From Arcticimaribacter sp965277835 (GTDB lineage Bacteria > Bacteroidota > Bacteroidia > Flavobacteriales > Flavobacteriaceae): 64,000 bases of DNA. The stretch covers positions 1,922,001 through 1,986,000 of the forward strand of contig OZ255841.1 in assembly GCA_965277835.1 (NCBI GenBank). Direction: 5' to 3'. Below are positions 24,025 to 31,630 of this stretch, piece after piece (the stretch's first letter is position 1; each line of letters opens with the position of its first letter). The translations under genes were made by a program, and so were the position numbers. The notes under the pieces were generated by a model. The model saw only the letters and a program-made list of their open reading frames with translations. It was not told where the DNA came from and did no database searches.

Positions 24025-24852
24025 ATGCAATCAATAATAGCAATTCAAGGAATTAAAGGCTCTTTTCATCATCAGGCAGCTTTGAATTATTTTTCTTCGG
24101 GAACTATAATATCAGAACATTTAACTTTCGATGCACTTGTGGAAGCCTTAATTTCTAAAAAAGCAACACAGGGAATTATGGCGATTGAAAACTCCATAGC
24201 AGGATCATTGCTTCCAAATTATGCTTTAGTTGATAATTATAATCTGCAAATTGTTGGCGAAACGTATTTAAGTATTCATCATAATCTAATGGGGTTTAAA
24301 GGTCAAACCATTGAAGATTTAAAGGAAGTCCACTCACACCCAATGGCTCTTTTACAGTGTAAATATTTTTTTCGTAGTTACCCGCATATTCGTTTAGTCG
24401 AGGCAGAAGATACCGCAATTATTGCTCAAAGAATACATAACAATCAGTTGAAAGGAATTGCAGCAATTGGTAGTGTTGAAGCTGCAACTCTTTTTAATTT
24501 AGAGATTTTTGCGTCTTCAATTCAAACTATAAATAATAATATAACACGCTTTGTAATTGTTCAAAAGGGAGGGTCTCTAGTACCGAAAACTAAGATTAGC
24601 AAGGCAGCATTGAAATTTGTTTTAGACCATCAGCGGGGAAGTTTAGCGGCAGTACTTAACGTTATGAGCGATTGCCAATTGAATTTAACAAAAATTCAGT
24701 CTTTACCTGTTATAGAGAAACCTGGGAAGTATGCATTTTTTGTGGACGTTACTTTTGATTCTTTTGAAAATTATGATAAAGCGCGCTCAATAATAAAAAT
24801 TATGGCGACAGAATTTAAAATACTTGGAGAATACCCAAACACAAGAGTATGA
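24025..24852 (+). CDS. pheA: Prephenate dehydratase
   Basis: Converts prephenate to phenylpyruvate for phenylalanine synthesis. The 275 residues hold a PDT domain (IAIENSIAGSLLPNY near residue 52, the TRF-type motif NNITRFVIV near residue 172) and a C-terminal ACT domain (about 190-275) with RGSLAAVLNVMSDCQLNLTKIQS, the usual Phe-binding feedback site. There is no chorismate mutase domain; that activity is fused to DAHP synthase three genes downstream. It is the first gene after the attenuator and overlaps the next by four bases. Confidence 0.95.
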   Translation: MQSIIAIQGIKGSFHHQAALNYFSSGTIISEHLTFDALVEALISKKATQGIMAIENSIAGSLLPNYALVDNYNLQIVGETYLSIHHNLMGFKGQTIEDLKEVHSHPMALLQCKYFFRSYPHIRLVEAEDTAIIAQRIHNNQLKGIAAIGSVEAATLFNLEIFASSIQTINNNITRFVIVQKGGSLVPKTKISKAALKFVLDHQRGSLAAVLNVMSDCQLNLTKIQSLPVIEKPGKYAFFVDVTFDSFENYDKARSIIKIMATEFKILGEYPNTRV

Positions 24853-26003
24853 ATATGTTAACCGCAAAGCGACTTGAGAGCGTAAAGGAATATTATTTTT
24901 CTAAAAAACTTAGAGAAGTTGAAGAACTAAAGAAGGCAGGGAAAGACATACTTCATATGGGTATTGGTAGCCCAGATTTGCCTCCTCATCCTTCGGTGGT
25001 TACTGCTTTAAAAGACAGTTTAACTTTTCCTAAGGCGCATATGTATCAAAGTTATCAAGGGCTTCCTGAATTGAGAAATGCGATGGCTTCTTTTTATCAT
25101 AGACATTATGGCGTAACTTTAAATTCATCTGATGAAGTACTTCCATTGATGGGGTCTAAAGAAGGGATTATGCATATTTCAATGGCTTTTTTAAATAAAG
25201 GTGATCAAGTTTTAATTCCTAATCCAGGTTACCCTACGTATAGTTCTGTTACCCGATTATTAGAAGCCGATCCTGTTTTATACGAGTTAAAAGAAAAAAA
25301 TAATTGGCAGCCTGATTTTGATGAATTAGAAAAGCTAGATTTAAGCCGCGTGAAATTAATGTGGTTAAATTATCCGCATATGCCTACAGGAGCAAAAGCA
25401 GACACTAAGACTTTTACCCAATTAATTACATTGGCAAAAAAGAATAATATCATATTAATAAATGATAATCCATATAGTTTTATTTTGAATGACGCTCCTA
25501 AGAGTATACTTAGCCAACCTGAGGCTTTTGATGTAGCGTTAGAGTTAAATTCGCTAAGTAAGACGTTTAATCTTGCAGGCTGGCGCGTAGGTATGCTTTG
25601 CGGGAATAAAGATAATGTAAAAGCAGTTCTAAAAGTAAAGAGCAATATGGACTCAGGAATGTTCTATGGAATTCAAAAAGGAGCAATAGCGGCTCTTGAA
25701 TTAGATAGCTCATGGTATAAAGAACTCAATGCGGTTTATACGGAACGAAAAGAGGCAATAGCTGAATTGGCGACTCTTTTAGGGAGTAATTTTGATTTTA
25801 AAAGTGGAGGCTTGTTTTTATGGGCAAAGCTAAATAACACCAATCTTAGGGCTGAAGATTTTATAGATTCTATACTACATAAATATGGTATTTTTATCAC
25901 CCCTGGAACAGTCTTTGGTAGCCAAGGAGAAGGATATATTCGTTTTTCGCTCTGTGTTAAACTCGAAGATATATATACTGCAATTAATAGAGTTAAATCA
26001 TGA
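24849..26003 (+). CDS. Class I/II aminotransferase in the aromatic amino acid operon
   Basis: A 384-residue PLP aminotransferase. ILHMGIGSPDLPPHPSV near residue 34, the NPGYPTY loop near residue 122 and the PLP lysine in LNSLSKTFNLAGWRVG near residue 233 mark the class I fold. Given its place between pheA and tyrA, with four-base overlaps on both sides, it probably transaminates phenylpyruvate, hydroxyphenylpyruvate or prephenate. The sequence also resembles LL-diaminopimelate aminotransferase-like enzymes, so the substrate is inferred from context only. Confidence 0.85.
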   Translation: MNMLTAKRLESVKEYYFSKKLREVEELKKAGKDILHMGIGSPDLPPHPSVVTALKDSLTFPKAHMYQSYQGLPELRNAMASFYHRHYGVTLNSSDEVLPLMGSKEGIMHISMAFLNKGDQVLIPNPGYPTYSSVTRLLEADPVLYELKEKNNWQPDFDELEKLDLSRVKLMWLNYPHMPTGAKADTKTFTQLITLAKKNNIILINDNPYSFILNDAPKSILSQPEAFDVALELNSLSKTFNLAGWRVGMLCGNKDNVKAVLKVKSNMDSGMFYGIQKGAIAALELDSSWYKELNAVYTERKEAIAELATLLGSNFDFKSGGLFLWAKLNNTNLRAEDFIDSILHKYGIFITPGTVFGSQGEGYIRFSLCVKLEDIYTAINRVKS

Positions 26004-26854
26004 AAATATATGTAATCGGAATTGGTTTAATAGGCGGATCTATGGTTTTAGATTTTAAAGCAGAATTAGATGATTGCGAAATTATAGGAGTGGACATTAA
26101 CTCGGGACATTCAAAAATGTCCTTGGAGATGGGTATTATTGATAGGATAGGTTCAATTGAAACTATATCAGAAGCAGATAGAGTAATTTTGAGTATTCCT
26201 GTAAAAGAGTCGTTAGAGATATTACCATCCCTTTTAGATAAACTACATTCTGATGCTTTAGTTTGGGATACAGGTTCAACCAAAGAAGAGCTTTGCAAAC
26301 TTATAGCTAATCACCCAAAACGAGACCAATTTTTGGCTGCACACCCTATTGCAGGAACAGAGTTTTCGGGGCCAAAAGCAGCGTTTAGAGGTCTCTTTAT
26401 GGGGAAACCTCAAATTTTGTGTGAGGTAAATAAAACGCGTCCAGACCTTTTAATGTGGGCAAAGCAAATGTTTAGACAAATTGGTATGCACCTTCGTTTT
26501 ATGGATGCAAAAGACCATGATGAACACATGGCTTATGTATCTCACTTGTCTCATATTAGTTCTTTTATGTTAGGAAAAACAGTCTTAGAGAAAGAAGAAG
26601 ATGAAAATAATATTTTTGATTTAGCAGGTAGTGGTTTTGAATCAACGGTTAGGCTAGCAAAAAGTTCACCAGCAATGTGGACTCCTATTTTTGAACAAAA
26701 CAAAGCTAATGTTATCGAAAGTTTAAACGCGTACATTAAGAATTTAGAAAATTTTAAATATTTATTAATTCAAGACGATTATAAGGCGTTGTTTCAAGAA
26801 ATGAAAAATACAAATCAACTGACATCAATATTAAACGGAATCACTAAAAAATAA
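26000..26854 (+). CDS. tyrA: Prephenate dehydrogenase
   Basis: NAD(P)-dependent oxidative decarboxylation of prephenate (or arogenate) on the tyrosine branch. The 284 residues open with the nucleotide-binding GIGLIGGSMVLDF near residue 6; AAHPIAGTEFSGPKAA near residue 113 and AYVSHLSHISSF near residue 177 include the conserved active-site His residues. No C-terminal ACT domain is present, so feedback control may come from the attenuator rather than from this enzyme. It overlaps the aminotransferase by four bases. Confidence 0.94.
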   Translation: MKIYVIGIGLIGGSMVLDFKAELDDCEIIGVDINSGHSKMSLEMGIIDRIGSIETISEADRVILSIPVKESLEILPSLLDKLHSDALVWDTGSTKEELCKLIANHPKRDQFLAAHPIAGTEFSGPKAAFRGLFMGKPQILCEVNKTRPDLLMWAKQMFRQIGMHLRFMDAKDHDEHMAYVSHLSHISSFMLGKTVLEKEEDENNIFDLAGSGFESTVRLAKSSPAMWTPIFEQNKANVIESLNAYIKNLENFKYLLIQDDYKALFQEMKNTNQLTSILNGITKK

Positions 26855-26865
26855 ATTCAAATTTT

Positions 26866-27948
26866 ATGAAAAATAATCCCCAAATGAGAACATGGTTAAA
26901 TAACTTTGACCTTCCTCACCCTCTTGTAATAGGAGGCCCTTGTAGTGCTGAGACAGAAGAACAAGTTTTAAAAATAGCACACGAACTAAAAGATAGCGAC
27001 GTTACGGTTTTTCGTGCAGGAATATGGAAACCTAGAACCCGTCCTGGAATGTTCGAAGGCGTAGGAGATATTGGGCTTAAATGGTTGCAAAGAGCAAAAA
27101 AAGAAACAGGTTTATTAACTGCTACTGAAGTCGCTAACACAGCTCATGTTAAACTCGCTATAGAACACGATGTTGATATTCTATGGATTGGTGCTCGCTC
27201 AACGGTTAGCCCTTTTATAATGCAAGAAATTGCAGATGCGCTTAACGGCACAGATAAAATAGTTTTAGTTAAAAATCCAGTAAACCCAGATTTGAGTCTT
27301 TGGTTAGGAGGAGTAGAGCGTTTGTATACAGCAAACATCAAAAAATTAGGATTAATTCACAGAGGTTTTTCGACTTACGAAAAGTCAAAATATAGAAATA
27401 AACCGGAGTGGCAAATTGCTGTAGAAGCTCAAAGTAAATTTCCAGACCTTCCAATAATTTGCGATCCATCTCATATTGCAGGGCGACGTGATTTAATTTT
27501 TGATATTTGTCAAAGAGCTTTAGATCTTAATTTTGATGGATTAATGGTTGAAACGCATTGGGATCCAGATAATGCGTGGAGTGATGCTGCCCAGCAAGTA
27601 ACTCCTGCAAATTTGATTCAAATAATGAAAGATTTAAAAATCCGAAAGAAAACCAATGAAGAAGAAGCGTATAATGCTGAGCTTAATAATTTAAGAGCTC
27701 AAATTGATATTGCAGACCAGACTATTTTGGATGTTTTAGGCGGACGAATGAAAGTTTCTGGAGAGATTGGAGCATTAAAAAAATCGAAAAATGTAGCGGT
27801 ACTTCAAAGTAAACGATGGAATGAAATTCTTGGAAGAATGATTTTAGAAGGTCAAGAACGAAATTTATCCGAAGAATTTATTTTGAAAATATTCAAGGCA
27901 ATTCATCAAGAATCTATAAATCATCAAGAGAAAGTTATTAACGGATAA
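26866..27948 (+). CDS. aroF: DAHP synthase fused to C-terminal chorismate mutase
   Basis: A 360-residue bifunctional enzyme. Residues about 18-260 are a KDO8P-like DAHP synthase (IGGPCSAETEEQ near residue 22, FRAGIWKPRTRPGMFEG near residue 48, ICDPSHIAGRRDLI near residue 199), which commits erythrose-4-phosphate and PEP to the shikimate pathway. Residues about 270-355 are an AroQ-type helical chorismate mutase (LRAQIDIADQTILDVLGGRMKVSGEIGALKK). The fusion supplies the first pathway step and the step making prephenate for the pheA and tyrA products upstream. The order DAHPS then mutase is known in Bacteroidota. The gene symbol is chosen for function, not from a match. Confidence 0.92.
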   Translation: MKNNPQMRTWLNNFDLPHPLVIGGPCSAETEEQVLKIAHELKDSDVTVFRAGIWKPRTRPGMFEGVGDIGLKWLQRAKKETGLLTATEVANTAHVKLAIEHDVDILWIGARSTVSPFIMQEIADALNGTDKIVLVKNPVNPDLSLWLGGVERLYTANIKKLGLIHRGFSTYEKSKYRNKPEWQIAVEAQSKFPDLPIICDPSHIAGRRDLIFDICQRALDLNFDGLMVETHWDPDNAWSDAAQQVTPANLIQIMKDLKIRKKTNEEEAYNAELNNLRAQIDIADQTILDVLGGRMKVSGEIGALKKSKNVAVLQSKRWNEILGRMILEGQERNLSEEFILKIFKAIHQESINHQEKVING

Positions 27949-28035
27949 GAGTTTTACTGATTGTTATAGGATTTAATTCAAAACGCATTCTTTTTTTTGT
28001 TCAATAAAAAGGGAAAGCTTATGTTTTGGTCTATT

Positions 28036-28452
28036 TTAATCTTTAGGTATTAAAGATTTAATAGACTTATTATTCAAAACATTAAGCGTTTTATCTCTAA
28101 CTTGTTCGAAGACACTTTTAATTTCACAAACTTTTTCTTCGCACCCGTCGCATGACCGATAATAATTAAGAGAAACGCAAGGGAGCATAGCTATTGGACC
28201 ATCCATAATACGCATAACTTCAGTAAGGTTAATTGATTCGGCGGAGCGGAGTAAACGAAACCCGCCGTCTTTACCTCGTCTGCTTTCCAAAATTCGGTTG
28301 TTGCGCAAATCTCTTAAGATAATTTCTAAAAACTTACGAGGAATGTCTTCGTCCCTTGCAATATCAGATGTCATAACAGATTTGTTTTCATCTTCATGTT
28401 TTGCAATGTAGGTCAAAGCCTTTATGGCATATTTGCATTTGTTCGATATCAT
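28036..28452 (-). CDS. Rrf2-family transcription regulator, probable sulfur-assimilation regulator
   Basis: A 138-residue winged-helix regulator of the Rrf2 family. CKYAIKALTYIAKHE at the start and SDIARDEDIPRKFLEIILRDLR near residue 30 form the DNA-binding domain; GGFRLLRSAESINLTEVMRIMDGP is the wing region. Three cysteines follow near residues 92-108 (Cys-Val-Ser, Cys-Asp-Gly-Cys, Cys-Glu-Ile), so Fe-S or redox sensing is possible, although the spacing is not that of IscR. It is divergent from the cysteine operon, and a perfect palindrome lies between them. By analogy with CymR it may sense cysteine or sulfide status; this is inference. Confidence 0.87.
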   Translation of the reverse strand: MISNKCKYAIKALTYIAKHEDENKSVMTSDIARDEDIPRKFLEIILRDLRNNRILESRRGKDGGFRLLRSAESINLTEVMRIMDGPIAMLPCVSLNYYRSCDGCEEKVCEIKSVFEQVRDKTLNVLNNKSIKSLIPKD

Positions 28453-28485
28453 ATTTAAAAGTAAAAAAAAATATTCATATATATC

Positions 28486-28500
28486 CTATATATTATATAG
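28486..28500. promoter_or_regulatory. Palindromic operator candidate between the Rrf2 regulator and the cys operon
   Basis: CTATATA, one central base, TATATAG: a perfect 7-base inverted repeat in the 78-base divergent intergenic region, ending 6 bases before the -7 element of the cys operon. Its position would block RNA polymerase. The region is very AT-rich, so chance symmetry is a concern, but the flanking C and G and the position support an Rrf2 site. Confidence 0.5.
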
Positions 28501-28506
28501 TATTTA

Positions 28507-28514
28507 TATATTTG
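28507..28514 (+). promoter_or_regulatory. -7 promoter element of the sulfate-assimilation operon
   Basis: TATATTTG matches TAnnTTTG exactly, 16 bases before the first ATG of the operon. No TTTG is present at the -33 position, where the palindromic operator candidate begins, which may indicate an activated or weak promoter. Confidence 0.55.
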
Positions 28515-28530
28515 TGAACTATTAATAATT

Positions 28531-28788
28531 ATGATAATAGATCAATATTTAATTTCATCGAAAAAAAGAAATAAAATAGTATCGAAAGAAGGTTGGTCAC
28601 GCTCCTTACTAAAGTCCATTAGCTGGCGAATTATTGGCACACTCGATACTATTATTATCTCATATTTAATAACAGGAAAACTAACACTAGCTTTTTCTAT
28701 TGGTATTATTGAAGTTATTACAAAAACGATTTTTTACATTATACATGAGCGCATGTGGAACAAGATAACTTGGGGTAAAAATGAATAA
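28531..28788 (+). CDS. DUF2061 small membrane protein
   Basis: An 85-residue protein with two membrane helices. The segment SWRIIGTLDTIIISYLITGKLTLAFSIGIIEVITK around residues 30-65, followed by FYIIHERMWNKITWG, is the DUF2061 pattern. Function is unknown. In flavobacteria it often begins the cysH-cysD-cysN operon as here, overlapping cysH by eight bases, so a role in sulfate assimilation or transport is possible but not shown. Confidence 0.88.
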   Translation: MIIDQYLISSKKRNKIVSKEGWSRSLLKSISWRIIGTLDTIIISYLITGKLTLAFSIGIIEVITKTIFYIIHERMWNKITWGKNE

Positions 28789-29494
28789 GATAAGCATAGA
28801 TAAGCTAAATAATACATTAGAGTCAACCACAGACTTAGAGACTCTATTTAATTTTTTGATAGCAAAAAATTTAGGAGAGATTACATTCTCAACTTCGCTA
28901 GGGCAAGAAGATCAGCTGCTTACACATTATATAACAAAACACAAATTTCCTGTAAAAATATTTACTATAGATACTGGTCGTATGTTTCAAGAAACGTATG
29001 ATGTTTTGGCATCTACTCAGAGGAAATATAAACCTAATATAAAATTGTATGTTCCTAATAATAAAGCAGTGGAACAACTTGTTGAGACGAAGGGACCAAA
29101 CAGTTTTTACGAATCTGTTGAGAATCGAAAAGAGTGCTGTAGAATTAGAAAAATAGAGCCGCTAAAACGTGCTTTAAAGGGGAAAAATGTGTGGATTACT
29201 GGGCTACGCCAAAGCCAATCTGAAAATAGAGCTGACCTAAATTTTTTCAATTACGATTCTTCCCTTGATATTATCAAGTTTAATCCATTACTATATTGGT
29301 CGCTAAACGAGGTAAATGCATATTTAGAAAAACATAATATACCACAGAACAAGCTCCATGCTAAGAATTATATAAGTATTGGGTGTGCTCCATGTACCCG
29401 TGCTATAACACCAGGAGAAGATATTCGTGCTGGACGTTGGTGGTGGGAAACAACTAAAAAAGAATGTGGATTACATAATATTAAATATTCATGA
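28781..29494 (+). CDS. cysH: Phosphoadenylyl/adenylyl-sulfate reductase
   Basis: Reduces activated sulfate to sulfite. The 237 residues show the PP-loop-like FSTSLGQEDQLLTHYI near residue 36 and the catalytic IGCAPCTRA near residue 204. A Cys-Cys pair (ECCRIRK near residue 112) plus the CAPC pair make the four-cysteine set that binds a [4Fe-4S] cluster in enzymes that use APS directly. That agrees with the absence of an APS kinase (cysC) in the operon, so adenylyl-sulfate is the probable substrate. Confidence 0.93.
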   Translation: MNKISIDKLNNTLESTTDLETLFNFLIAKNLGEITFSTSLGQEDQLLTHYITKHKFPVKIFTIDTGRMFQETYDVLASTQRKYKPNIKLYVPNNKAVEQLVETKGPNSFYESVENRKECCRIRKIEPLKRALKGKNVWITGLRQSQSENRADLNFFNYDSSLDIIKFNPLLYWSLNEVNAYLEKHNIPQNKLHAKNYISIGCAPCTRAITPGEDIRAGRWWWETTKKECGLHNIKYS

Positions 29495-30381
29495 GTACTT
29501 TAAAACTATTAGAAGAGGAATCTGTTTACATAATTAGAGAAGTGGCAGGACAATTTAACAACCCTTGTTTGTTGTTTTCAGGTGGGAAAGATTCAATAAC
29601 GTTACTTCACTTAGCGCAAAAAGCTTTTGCTCCTAGTGCTATCCCTTTTCCTTTAGTACATATAGACACAGGACATAATTTTCCCGAAACCATTGAACTT
29701 CGTGACAAATTGGTTAAACAACATGGGTTACGGTTAATTGTAGGCAAAGTGCAAGATGATATTGATTTAGGCAATGTCATTGAAGAAAAAGGGAAATATG
29801 CTAGTAGAAATAGTTTACAGACTACTACGTTACTCAATATAATTGAAAAGCACAAATTTGATGCATGTATGGGAGGTGCGCGCCGAGATGAAGAAAAGGC
29901 TCGAGCAAAAGAGCGTGTATTTTCTGTAAGAGATGATTTTGGGCAATGGAATGAAAAATTACAGCGTCCAGAACTTTTTGATATGCTCAATGGTATGATT
30001 CATAATGGAGAAAATGTTCGAGTATTTCCTATAAGTAATTGGACTGAAATTGATGTTTGGCATTATATACGTCAGGAACAACTTGAAATCCCTTCTATCT
30101 ATTATGCGCATTCGCGCGAAGTTTTTTTTCGTGATAATCAATGGATGCCTGTTTCAAGTTACATTAATATTGGAGACAATGAAGAACGTCAATTTGCTTC
30201 TGTTCGTTTCCGAACAGTTGGAGACATGAGTTGTACTGCAGCTGTCCTATCTCAGGCTACAAAATTAGATAATATAATTAATGAAATTAGTAGTTCAAAT
30301 TTTTCAGAGCGTGGTGCAAGAATGGACGATAAGCGTTCTGAAGGCGCAATGGAAGAACGTAAAAAAATAGGGTACTTTTAA
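29491..30381 (+). CDS. cysD: Sulfate adenylyltransferase subunit 2
   Basis: ATP sulfurylase small subunit, making APS from sulfate and ATP. The 296 residues carry the PP-loop LLFSGGKDSITLLHLA near residue 27, FPLVHIDTGHNFPETIE near residue 53, and GGARRDEEKARAKERVFS near residue 129. It overlaps cysH by four bases and is followed by its GTPase partner cysN after one base. Confidence 0.96.
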   Translation: MSTLKLLEEESVYIIREVAGQFNNPCLLFSGGKDSITLLHLAQKAFAPSAIPFPLVHIDTGHNFPETIELRDKLVKQHGLRLIVGKVQDDIDLGNVIEEKGKYASRNSLQTTTLLNIIEKHKFDACMGGARRDEEKARAKERVFSVRDDFGQWNEKLQRPELFDMLNGMIHNGENVRVFPISNWTEIDVWHYIRQEQLEIPSIYYAHSREVFFRDNQWMPVSSYINIGDNEERQFASVRFRTVGDMSCTAAVLSQATKLDNIINEISSSNFSERGARMDDKRSEGAMEERKKIGYF

Positions 30382-30382
30382 A

Positions 30383-31630
30383 ATGGAATTATTCAAAATT
30401 GCTACTGCAGGAAGCGTCGATGACGGAAAAAGCACCTTAATAGGGCGACTGCTTTACGAAACAGGCTCACTGAAAACGGACCAAATAGAGCATATTAAAG
30501 AAAAGAGTATGGCTCGTGGGTTTGGGTATCTCGATTTTTCTTTAGCTACCGACGGACTACTTTCAGAACGCGAACAGGGTATTACTATTGATGTGTCTCA
30601 TATTTTCTTTTCGTCTTTAAAAAGGCGATTCATTATTGCAGATTCTCCAGGGCATATAGAATATACCCGAAATATGGTAACAGGAACTTCAATAGCAAAA
30701 GCTAGTATTATTTTAATTGATGCCCGAAAAGGAGTTGTTGAACAAACCAAACGGCATTTCTTTATTACTCAACTTCTGGGGATTAAGCAAATTATCTTTG
30801 CCATAAACAAAATGGACTTGGTTGATTACAGCGAAAATGTTTTTGAAAGCATCAAATCTACTTTAGCAACTTTAACTGAACAACATGGATTAGAGGGGGT
30901 TAATTATCATTATACTCCAATTTCGGCATTGCATAATGATAATCTTATTGAATCCTCCGAAAAACTAAAATGGCATGTTGGGGAGCCACTACTTCCTTTA
31001 ATTGAATCACTTCCTATCATAGAACCACAAATTAACGATAGTGCTTTTCAAATACAATATGTTATTCGACCTAAAAGAGAAGAATTACACGATTATCGAG
31101 GTTTTGCTGGGAATGTACGTTCAGGAAGTTTTACTGTAGGCGATGTAATTAACATTTATCCCTCCGAAAGAAAAAGCACTATAAAAAGGATTGAAAAATA
31201 CGGTATGTCCGTAAACCGCATAACAGCAGGAGAGAATGGTACGTTATTATTTGCCGATGAAGTTGATGCTTCTAGGGGTAGTACTATTCTACATGAACAA
31301 ACCAATATCGAAACAACAAAAAATATAACTGCTACTTGTTGTTGGATGCAAGAGACCCCTTTGGCTGTAGGAAATAAATATGTATTGCAGCTAGGTGTTC
31401 AACGGACTATGGTAAAAATAAAAAGCATAGAATCGAAAATAGATTTGGATCTTCTTAAATATAGTCAATCAGATTATTTGAAACTTAATGATATAGGAAA
31501 AGTCAACCTAATATTTGCTCAGCCACTAGTTGCTCAGTCTTACAAAGAAAACCCTACAATGGGTTCTTTTATTTTAATTGATCCTCAAACGTTCAATACC
31601 GCTGGTGTTGGCTTTATAGAAACTAAATGA
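30383..31630 (+). CDS. cysN: Sulfate adenylyltransferase subunit 1 (GTPase)
   Basis: EF-Tu-like GTPase that drives APS formation by CysD. The 415 residues contain G1 GSVDDGKST near residue 10, G3 DSPGH near residue 88 and G4 NKMD near residue 142. The protein ends without the APS kinase domain found in CysNC fusions, which agrees with direct APS reduction by CysH. It overlaps the sulfite reductase gene by four bases. Confidence 0.96.
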   Translation: MELFKIATAGSVDDGKSTLIGRLLYETGSLKTDQIEHIKEKSMARGFGYLDFSLATDGLLSEREQGITIDVSHIFFSSLKRRFIIADSPGHIEYTRNMVTGTSIAKASIILIDARKGVVEQTKRHFFITQLLGIKQIIFAINKMDLVDYSENVFESIKSTLATLTEQHGLEGVNYHYTPISALHNDNLIESSEKLKWHVGEPLLPLIESLPIIEPQINDSAFQIQYVIRPKREELHDYRGFAGNVRSGSFTVGDVINIYPSERKSTIKRIEKYGMSVNRITAGENGTLLFADEVDASRGSTILHEQTNIETTKNITATCCWMQETPLAVGNKYVLQLGVQRTMVKIKSIESKIDLDLLKYSQSDYLKLNDIGKVNLIFAQPLVAQSYKENPTMGSFILIDPQTFNTAGVGFIETK

